From: ZC4RG30 sp964396335
GTDB lineage: Bacteria > Pseudomonadota > Gammaproteobacteria > Steroidobacterales > Steroidobacteraceae
Length of the DNA: 12,112 nt
Direction of reading: 5' to 3'
NCBI GenBank assembly: GCA_964396335.1
Contig: CAYNEX010000086.1
Coordinates: 1-12,112 of the forward strand
Every line of letters begins with the position of its first letter. Position 1 is the stretch's first letter. A program made the translations under genes and the position numbers. Shown here piece by piece: positions 6,831 to 12,112 of the stretch. Below the pieces are notes generated by a model that was not told the DNA's origin, did not search any database, and was given only the letters and a program-made list of their open reading frames with translations.

Positions 6831-6860
6831 AGTATGGCGAGGGGCTTCAGGCCGCGTCAA
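6831..6860 (-). promoter_or_regulatory. Predicted trp operon promoter
   Basis: On the minus strand, TTGACG (6860-6855) is separated by 18 bases from CATACT (6836-6831), giving a fair sigma-70 promoter (-35 five of six, -10 four of six). The expected start point, 7 bases after the -10, falls on the A of the trpL ATG at 6824. The -35 includes the stop codon of the upstream XRE gene (6859-6857). No CTAG-type TrpR operator is visible. Start site and activity are inferred. Confidence 0.6.
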
Positions 6861-6870
6861 GTCGCGGCCT
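6849..6870. repeat. Perfect 8-bp inverted repeat over the trp -35 element
   Basis: AGGCCGCG (6870-6863 on the minus strand) and CGCGGCCT (6856-6849) are exact reverse complements around ACTTGA. The repeat covers the last codons and stop of the XRE gene and the -35 of the trp promoter. No T-run follows, so it is unlikely to be a terminator. Its placement would suit a repressor operator or an mRNA 3'-end hairpin. Confidence 0.5.
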
Positions 6871-7471
6871 CATCGCTGCCGGTGTAGATGATGATCGAGA
6901 GCATGCGCACCGGCAGCTTCAGCAGCTTGTCCGGCCCGTGCGGCAGGTCGCCGCGGAAAGTCAGGGTATCGCCGGGCTTGAGCAGGAAGATCTCGGCGCC
7001 GTGGCGATAGCGCAGCGAGCCCTCGAGGATGTGGATGATCTCGTGGCCGGCGTGCTCGAACTCCGGGAACAGCTCGCTCTTGTCGGTGAGGGTCACCAGG
7101 AAGGGTTCGAAGGACTTGCGCGGCCCCCGGTCCGAGGCCAGCAGATGGTAGGTGTGCCCCCGGCGGGTGCCCCGGCGGACCACCTCCAGCCCCTCCCCCT
7201 TGCGCACCAGCTGGGCGTCGCTGGCGATGGCATCGGCGTCGCGCAGCAGCGTGGCACAGCTGGTGCCCAGCGCCTCGGCCAGCGCCGCCAGGGTTTCCAG
7301 GCTCGGGGAGACATCGCCGTGCTCCAGCCGGCTCAGCATCGCCGGACTGATGGCCGCCGAGCGCGCCAGTTCGCCCAGCGTCAGGCCCTGGGCGGTGCGC
7401 AGCCGCTTCACCGTGGCCCCCACCTGGGCCAGCAGCGCCGGCAATTGTTGGCCTTTCAAACTTTTACTCAT
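6857..7471 (-). CDS. XRE-family transcriptional regulator with cupin domain
   Basis: A DNA-binding regulator of 204 residues. Residues about 18-73 form a Cro/C1-type helix-turn-helix (TVKRLRTAQGLTLGELAR, then SPAMLSRLEHGDVSPSLETL). A linker leads to a C-terminal beta-barrel cupin at about 118-195, with HAGHEIIHILEG, LKPGDTLTF and LPHG motifs. This architecture is typical of regulators that sense a small metabolite in the cupin and control a nearby catabolic operon, such as PuuR in putrescine use. The ATG at 7471 (MSKSLKG) is preferred. The frame stays open to a TTG at 7507, but that extension is not family-like. It is divergent from soxB across 51 bases, so control of the sox operon, and of itself, is the natural inference. 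It also points into trp and ends in the trp promoter. The ligand is unknown, perhaps sarcosine or another N-methyl amino acid. Confidence 0.88.
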   Translation of the reverse strand: MSKSLKGQQLPALLAQVGATVKRLRTAQGLTLGELARSAAISPAMLSRLEHGDVSPSLETLAALAEALGTSCATLLRDADAIASDAQLVRKGEGLEVVRRGTRRGHTYHLLASDRGPRKSFEPFLVTLTDKSELFPEFEHAGHEIIHILEGSLRYRHGAEIFLLKPGDTLTFRGDLPHGPDKLLKLPVRMLSIIIYTGSDEAAT

Positions 7472-7522
7472 ACGCAAAACTCTTGACCTGAAGTAAATCA
7501 CGCGCAAAGAATCGACGCCAGC
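7472..7522. promoter_or_regulatory. Divergent regulatory region between the XRE regulator and soxB
   Basis: This 51-base, locally AT-richer gap must hold both promoters. CGCAAA occurs twice as a direct repeat exactly 30 bp apart (7473-7478 and 7503-7508), about three helical turns, which could place two regulator dimers on one DNA face. A 6-bp inverted repeat TTTACT/AGTAAA (7463-7468, 7492-7497) overlaps the regulator's start. On the plus strand TTGACC (7483-7488) could be the soxB -35, but the matching -10 is poor. Neither gene has a good Shine-Dalgarno. These assignments are tentative. Confidence 0.4.
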
Positions 7523-8764
7523 ATGGCATGGCGACTACTTCGAATCGGTCTGTCCTCGCGCTACCCGGAACCGCGCATGTTCCGGCAGGCGGGTGACCTG
7601 CCCCACACCGCCGACGTGGTGATCATCGGCGCCGGCGGGCATGGCCTGGCCACCGCGTACAACCTGACGAAACACCACGGCATCCGCAACGTGGTGGTGC
7701 TCGAGAAGGGTTACCTGGGCGGCGGCAACACCGCCCGCAACACCACCATCATCCGCTCGAACTACCTCACGCCCGAGGGCGTGCGCTTCTACGACCGCAG
7801 CGTGCGGATCTGGCGCGGGCTGTCGGAGGAGCTGGGCATCAACCTGTTCTATTCCACCCGCGGGCATTACACGCTGGCGCACACCGACGCCACGCTGCGC
7901 ACCATGCGCTGGCGCGCCGAGGTGAACAAGCACCTGGGCGTGGATTCCTGCGTGGTCGGCCCGGAAGAGATCGCGCGCGCGCTGCCGATGATGGACATGA
8001 CCGCCGGCGGCCACCTGCCCATCGTCGGCGCGCTGTACCACGCGCCGGGCGCGGTGGCGCGGCATGACGCGGTGGCCTGGGGTTATGCACGCGAGGCCGA
8101 AAAACTCGGCGCGCAGGTGCACCAGCAGACCGAGGTCACCGACCTGGTGATCGAGGGCGGGCACATCGCCGGCGTGCGCACCACGCGCGGTGACATCGCC
8201 ACCCGCACCGTGGTCAGCGCGGTGGCCGGTTACACGCCGCGCATCCTGAAGATGGCGGGACTCACCAGCCCCATCTACGTGCATCCGCTGCAGGCGATGG
8301 TGTCCGAGCCGCTGAAGCCGTGGCTGGATCCCATCATCGTGTCCGGCTCGCTGCATGTGTACGTGTCGCAGAGCGCGCGCGGCGAACTGGTGATGGGCGC
8401 CTCGCTCGATCCGCGCGAACTGCACACCACGCGCTCCACGCGCGAATTCATCACCGACCTTGCGCATCACATGCTCGACCTGTTCCCTTTCCTGGCCGGC
8501 GTGAAGGTCAACCGCCAGTGGGCGGGACTGGCCGACATGACGCCGGATTTCGCGCCCATCATGGGCACCACGCCGGTCGAAGGATTCTTCCTCGATGCCG
8601 GCTGGGGCACCTGGGGCTTCAAGGCCACGCCGGTGGCCGGCGAGACCATGGCCGCCACGGTGGCCACCGGCCGCAACCACGAACTGATCCACGGCTTCGG
8701 CTGGGACCGCTTCGAACGCTTCTCGCTGACCGGCGAGAAGGGCGCTGCATCGGTGGGGCACTGA
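7523..8764 (+). CDS. soxB: Sarcosine oxidase-type beta subunit (FAD/FMN)
   Basis: Catalytic subunit of a heterotetrameric sarcosine oxidase-type enzyme, which oxidises an N-methyl amino acid to the amine plus a one-carbon unit at the flavin. The 413 residues match the family's usual length of about 405-415. An N-terminal LLRIGLS segment typical of SoxB precedes the Rossmann motif DVVIIGAGGHGLATAY (31-46) that binds FAD. VLEKGYLGGGNTARNTTIIRSNY (59-81) is a family hallmark. His181 in VARHDAVAWG is at the position expected for covalent FMN attachment in the characterised enzyme. HPLQAMVSEP and the C-terminal WGTWGFKATP complete the DAO fold. The start at ATG 7523 keeps the LLRxGLS segment, although no ribosome-binding site is visible. 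soxD follows after one base. The closely similar N-methylglutamate dehydrogenase subunit cannot be excluded. Confidence 0.93.
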   Translation: MAWRLLRIGLSSRYPEPRMFRQAGDLPHTADVVIIGAGGHGLATAYNLTKHHGIRNVVVLEKGYLGGGNTARNTTIIRSNYLTPEGVRFYDRSVRIWRGLSEELGINLFYSTRGHYTLAHTDATLRTMRWRAEVNKHLGVDSCVVGPEEIARALPMMDMTAGGHLPIVGALYHAPGAVARHDAVAWGYAREAEKLGAQVHQQTEVTDLVIEGGHIAGVRTTRGDIATRTVVSAVAGYTPRILKMAGLTSPIYVHPLQAMVSEPLKPWLDPIIVSGSLHVYVSQSARGELVMGASLDPRELHTTRSTREFITDLAHHMLDLFPFLAGVKVNRQWAGLADMTPDFAPIMGTTPVEGFFLDAGWGTWGFKATPVAGETMAATVATGRNHELIHGFGWDRFERFSLTGEKGAASVGH

Positions 8765-8765
8765 C

Positions 8766-9035
8766 ATGAAGCTGGTGCCCTGCCCCTTGAATGGCCTGCG
8801 CCCCGCCGACGAGTTTGTCTATGGCGGCGAAGTGCGCGAGATGCCCGATCCCGCCACCTGCAGCGACGAGGAATGGGCACGTCATGTGTTCCATCGCAGC
8901 GGCGTGCCGGGCGTGAAGCGCGAGTGGTGGTGCCACACGCCCAGCGGTTACTGGTTCATCGCCGAGCGCGACACCACCAGCGATGAATTCATTGCCACCT
9001 ATCCGGTGGCGCGGCTGCGGGAGGCACACGGATGA
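8766..9035 (+). CDS. soxD: Sarcosine oxidase-type delta subunit, zinc site incomplete
   Basis: Small accessory subunit (89 residues, normal for SoxD) that packs against the alpha subunit in heterotetrameric sarcosine oxidases. The N-terminus MKLVPCPLNGLRPADEFVYG, followed by GE, and the middle motif EWWCHTPSGYWFIAERDT are clear SoxD signatures. The characterised enzyme binds zinc with CPxCG and H...C ligands. Here Cys6 and His57 remain, but the second Cys is Asn9 and the last is Gly61. Extra cysteines at 32 and 56 are not at the known ligand positions. I recall CPLNG-type delta proteins as a recurring subgroup, so this looks like a lineage feature rather than decay. It starts one base after soxB and overlaps soxA in ATGA. 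Confidence 0.9.
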   Translation: MKLVPCPLNGLRPADEFVYGGEVREMPDPATCSDEEWARHVFHRSGVPGVKREWWCHTPSGYWFIAERDTTSDEFIATYPVARLREAHG

Positions 9036-12001
9036 TGCGCCGCCTGCCCCGCCCGGTTGCCGGGGAATGGATCGACCGCAGCCGTCCGCTGCGCATGCAT
9101 TTCGAAGGCCGCGAGATCGAGGCCTTCGAAGGTGACACGCTGACCTCGGCGCTGGCCGGCGCGGGCGTGATGGTCACCGCCCGCAGCTTCAAGTATCACC
9201 GGCCGCGCGGACTGGTTTCCGCTGCCGGCCACGACGCGAACAACCTGTTCCAGGTCGGGCATGAACCCAACCAGCGCGGCGACCAGGTGCTGGCACGCGA
9301 CGGGCTTGCGTTCTCGGCCGTCAATACACACGGGGGTGTGGCGAAGGATCGCGGCGCGATCATGGGATTGCTGGCGCGCTTCCTGCCGGTGGGCTTCTAT
9401 TACAAGGCCTTCCTCGGCAGGCGCGCCTTTCCCTGGTTCGAACGCCGCATCCGCAACTTCAGCGGGCTCGGCACCATCGACACCGAAGCGCCGGGCTCGC
9501 TGCGGCCACGGCGCCATGCACATTGCGATGTGGCCGTGGTCGGCGCCGGCGTGTCCGGCCTCACCGCCGCACTGTCGGCGGTGGCCGAAGGTGCACGGCG
9601 CGTGGTGGTGATCGAGGAGGCCGCACAGCCCGGTGGCAGCGGCCTGTGGCAGGCCCGGACCCGCCCCGAGGACCATGCACGCTGCCGCGCGCTGATCGCC
9701 GCCGTGCGGGCCGAACCTTCGATCGAACTGCTGTGCGGCCACAGCGTGGTGGGCTGTTATGCCGACCATGAACTGGCCGTGTCGCGCATCGATCGCGAGG
9801 ATGGCGGACTGACGCTGCTGCGCGCCGGCGCGGTGGTGCTGGCCACCGGCTGCATCGAGCAGCCGGCCGTGTTCCACAACAATGACCTGCCCGGCGTGGT
9901 GGTGGGTCGCGCCGCACAGCGGCTGCTGTATCGCCACGGCGTGGCCGTGGGCGAGCGCATCGCGGTGCTGGGCGCGAACGAGGCGGCCGTGGCCCTGGCG
10001 CTGGACCTGGCCTCGCAGGGACTCACCGTCACCGACCTGATGGTGCCTGCGGGCGCGCCGCTGGATGTCTCGCATCACCAGGTGCGCCTGCAGGCGGCCG
10101 GCATCCGCGTGCATCGCGAGGTGAAGCAGCTCGGCGCGCGCGCCGACCACACCAAGGCACTGGCGACAGTGGATTTCAGCAGCCAGGGCCTCGAAGCCCG
10201 CATCAACTGCGACGCGCTGCTGATGTCGGTGGGCTTCATGCCGGCGCTGCACCTGGCCCTGCAGCGCGGCGGCACCATCCGCTTTGATGCCACGCTGGGC
10301 CAGCATGTGCCGGACCGGCTGCCCTCCGGAATGTTCGTGGCCGGCAGCGCCAATGGCTGCTTCGGCGCCGCGGAACGCAGCGAGGATGGCGAGCGCGCCG
10401 GCGCCATGGCGGCCCGCCATGCGCGCGAGGCCGCGGCCCGCGGCGGACTGGCGCAGGCTTCGCTGGAATCCGCGCTGGCGACGGCGTACCTCGCGACGCC
10501 GGACGCGGGTGGCGCAGCGGTCGCCGGACGCGCCACCAGCCCCCAGTCGCTGGCCGCGCCACTGTTCCCCTCGCCGGCCGGCAAGGAATTCGTCGACCTC
10601 GACGAGGACATCACGCTGGCCGACCTCGCCAATGCCGCGCAGGAAGGCTTCGACAGCGTCGAGCTGATGAAGCGCTACAGCACGGTCGGTATGGGCCCCT
10701 CGCAGGGCAAGCTGTCGAACCTGAATGCCGCGCGCCAGCTGGCGCAGGTCACCGGCAAGCCACTGCCCTCGCTGGGCCTGACCACGGCGCGTCCGCCGTG
10801 GCAGCCGGTCAGCCTCGGCGCACTGGCCGGCGCGCGTTTCTCGCCGCTGCGCCGGAGCGCACTGGATGCCTGGCATGACGAGCACGGCGCGGCGTGGATG
10901 CCGGCCGGCGCCTGGCGCCGTCCTGCCCACTATGGCGTGAATGCAAAGAACGCTCCCGCCGCGATCGCGCGCGAGGTGGCCGCGGTGCGTACCGCCTGCG
11001 GCCTGATCGATGTGTCGACGCTGGGCAAGATCGAGGTGATGGGCCGCGATGCCGCGGTGCTGCTCGATCGCCTGTACACCGGCCGCTTCGCCGGACTGGC
11101 CCCCGGTCGCACGCGTTACGCGCTGATGCTGGATGAAGCCGGCACCGTGGTCGACGACGGCGTGGTGATGCGCCTGGCCGATGGCCGCTATTACCTGACC
11201 ACCACCACCGGTGCCAGCACTTCGGTGTATCGCGAGATGCAGCGGCGTGTGGCGGAGTGGGGCCTGGACTGCGTGCTGCACAATCTCACCGGCCACATGG
11301 CGGCGATGAACCTCGCCGGCCCGAAGGCCGCGGCCGTGCTGGCACAGTGCACCGACCTGCCGCTGGATGCCGCCTCGTTCCCGTATCTGGCAATGCGCGA
11401 AGCCGATGTGGCCGGCAGCCCGGCGCGCATTGCGCGCGTCGGTTTCGTCGGCGAACTGGGCTACGAGATCCACATGCCCTTCGCCGCCGCGCCGGCAGCC
11501 TGGGAAAAACTGATGTCGGCCGGCGAAGCGTTCGGCATCCGCGCCTTCGGCGTGGAAGCACAGCGGGTGCTGCGCCTGGAGAAGGGCCACATCATCATCG
11601 GCCAGGACACCGACGGCCTGACCAATCCCTTCGAGGCCGGCATGGGCCGCCTGGCACGGATGGACAAGCCTTTCTTCGTCGGCCAGCGCAGCCTGCAGGC
11701 CCTGCAGCGTCGCGGCGACCGGCAGCGCTTGATCGGCTTCCGCCTCAGCGCACCCTGCGCGCCGCTGGCCGAATGCCACCTGGCCATCGATGGCGACCAG
11801 ATCATCGGCCGCATCACCAGCATCGCCTGGTCCGAGACGGTGGGCCGGACCATCGGCCTGGCTCTGCTGACACCGGAAATGGCCCAGGCGGGCCGGCGCG
11901 TGAGGTTCCGCGACGACGCCGGCCGGCTGCATGAAGCCGAACTGGTGGAGCCGCCCTTCTACGACCCGGACAACCTGCGCCAGCGCATGGAGGCTGCATG
12001 A
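9032..12001 (+). CDS. soxA: Sarcosine oxidase-type alpha subunit (NAD- and folate-binding)
   Basis: Large subunit of 989 residues, the usual size. A ferredoxin-like domain comes first (about 15-105). It lacks cluster cysteines, as expected for SoxA, and keeps the family motif FKYHRPRGL (53-61). A NAD/FAD-type Rossmann domain (about 165-465) has VVGAGVSGLTAA (169-180) and a second glycine-rich motif AVLGANEAA (311-319). A SoxA A3-like segment follows (about 518-580; DITLADLANAAQEG...LMKRYST), also without cysteines. A glycine-cleavage T-protein fold (about 605-890; STLGKIEVMGRDA, YALMLDEAGTVVDDG, FVGELGYEIHMP) and its C-terminal barrel (to about 985) would bind tetrahydrofolate and take up the one-carbon unit. 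The ATG at 9032 overlaps the soxD stop and sits 7 bases after GGGAGG; a second ATG at 9035 is possible. Confidence 0.94.
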   Translation: MMRRLPRPVAGEWIDRSRPLRMHFEGREIEAFEGDTLTSALAGAGVMVTARSFKYHRPRGLVSAAGHDANNLFQVGHEPNQRGDQVLARDGLAFSAVNTHGGVAKDRGAIMGLLARFLPVGFYYKAFLGRRAFPWFERRIRNFSGLGTIDTEAPGSLRPRRHAHCDVAVVGAGVSGLTAALSAVAEGARRVVVIEEAAQPGGSGLWQARTRPEDHARCRALIAAVRAEPSIELLCGHSVVGCYADHELAVSRIDREDGGLTLLRAGAVVLATGCIEQPAVFHNNDLPGVVVGRAAQRLLYRHGVAVGERIAVLGANEAAVALALDLASQGLTVTDLMVPAGAPLDVSHHQVRLQAAGIRVHREVKQLGARADHTKALATVDFSSQGLEARINCDALLMSVGFMPALHLALQRGGTIRFDATLGQHVPDRLPSGMFVAGSANGCFGAAERSEDGERAGAMAARHAREAAARGGLAQASLESALATAYLATPDAGGAAVAGRATSPQSLAAPLFPSPAGKEFVDLDEDITLADLANAAQEGFDSVELMKRYSTVGMGPSQGKLSNLNAARQLAQVTGKPLPSLGLTTARPPWQPVSLGALAGARFSPLRRSALDAWHDEHGAAWMPAGAWRRPAHYGVNAKNAPAAIAREVAAVRTACGLIDVSTLGKIEVMGRDAAVLLDRLYTGRFAGLAPGRTRYALMLDEAGTVVDDGVVMRLADGRYYLTTTTGASTSVYREMQRRVAEWGLDCVLHNLTGHMAAMNLAGPKAAAVLAQCTDLPLDAASFPYLAMREADVAGSPARIARVGFVGELGYEIHMPFAAAPAAWEKLMSAGEAFGIRAFGVEAQRVLRLEKGHIIIGQDTDGLTNPFEAGMGRLARMDKPFFVGQRSLQALQRRGDRQRLIGFRLSAPCAPLAECHLAIDGDQIIGRITSIAWSETVGRTIGLALLTPEMAQAGRRVRFRDDAGRLHEAELVEPPFYDPDNLRQRMEAA

Positions 12002-12112
12002 GCCTGCCTTCCACCGCCCGTTTCGTGATGCCCGAAGACGCCCGCTGGCGGGTGGTGGGCACCGGCGTGCGCTTCGGCCTCAAGGGCAGCGGCGCACCCG
12101 GATGGCTGCGCG
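11998..12112 (+). CDS. soxG: Sarcosine oxidase-type gamma subunit, N-terminal fragment
   Basis: Cut by the right window edge; 38 codons are visible. The ATG at 11998 overlaps the soxA stop (ATGA). The frame reads MSLPSTARFVMPEDARWRVV, then GTGVRFGLKGSGAPGWLR. The gamma subunit is a small T-protein-like protein (about 180-210 residues) of the alpha-beta-gamma-delta complex, and it follows soxA in almost all such operons. The RFGLKG element resembles the RFSLRG-type opening of SoxG. The call rests mainly on position, since the visible part is short. Confidence 0.75.
   Translation, partial: MSLPSTARFVMPEDARWRVVGTGVRFGLKGSGAPGWLR

Noticed and set aside
6825..6870. TrpR operator in the trp promoter
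   Set aside because: No CTAG-centred palindrome like the enteric trp box is present; the palindrome seen has a different sequence.
7472..7507. TTG start extending the XRE regulator by 12 residues
   Set aside because: The ATG at 7471 gives a family-like N-terminus; the extra residues would occupy most of the divergent promoter region.
8999..11932. 977-codon open frame on the minus strand opposite soxA
   Set aside because: It mirrors soxA's codon bias, lacks any protein family signature, and has composition typical of a shadow frame.

Overview
The window is a dense, high-GC stretch of proteobacterial chromosome, probably from a gammaproteobacterium or a relative. This placement is an inference from gene content, the E-G-D-C-F-B-A trp gene order and base composition; no marker gene settles it. 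Two transcription units point away from each other, with a regulator gene between them. No gap longer than about 215 bases lacks a gene, and most neighbouring genes overlap by 1 or 4 bases.

Left half, minus strand (about 6860 down to 1): a complete tryptophan biosynthesis operon in the order trpL-trpE-trpG-trpD-trpC-trpF-trpB-trpA. The start of a Bcr/CflA-type MFS efflux transporter follows 15 bases after trpA and runs off the window. The seven enzyme genes are separate (no fusions) and cover every step from chorismate to L-tryptophan. The leader region is a textbook ribosome-mediated attenuator: a 15-residue leader peptide with three consecutive Trp codons, a 1:2 hairpin, a competing 2:3 antiterminator, and a 3:4 terminator ending in a U-run. 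The predicted promoter ends 6 bases before the trpL ATG, so the leader peptide is probably translated from a leaderless mRNA. The -35 element overlaps the stop codon of the upstream regulator gene and lies in a perfect 8-bp inverted repeat. trpE has no ATG, GTG or TTG at the expected place. A CTG with a well-placed AAGGA is the best candidate start.

Centre (6857-7471, minus strand): an XRE-family helix-turn-helix plus cupin regulator. It is transcribed toward trp but divergently from the right-hand operon, across a 51-base gap that holds a 30-bp-spaced direct repeat. By position it most likely regulates the right-hand operon.

Right half, plus strand (7523 to the end): soxB-soxD-soxA-soxG, encoding the beta, delta, alpha and (partial) gamma subunits of a heterotetrameric sarcosine oxidase-type enzyme. 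These enzymes oxidatively demethylate an N-methyl amino acid, using FAD, FMN and NAD, and pass the one-carbon unit to tetrahydrofolate. The delta subunit lacks two of the four zinc ligands of the characterised enzyme. The related N-methylglutamate dehydrogenases have the same architecture, so the substrate is not fixed by the sequence.

I see no mobile element, CRISPR array, tRNA or rRNA. I found no wholly new system. The most unusual signals are the leaderless trpL/promoter/regulator overlap, the non-canonical trpE start and the zinc-site-deficient delta subunit.
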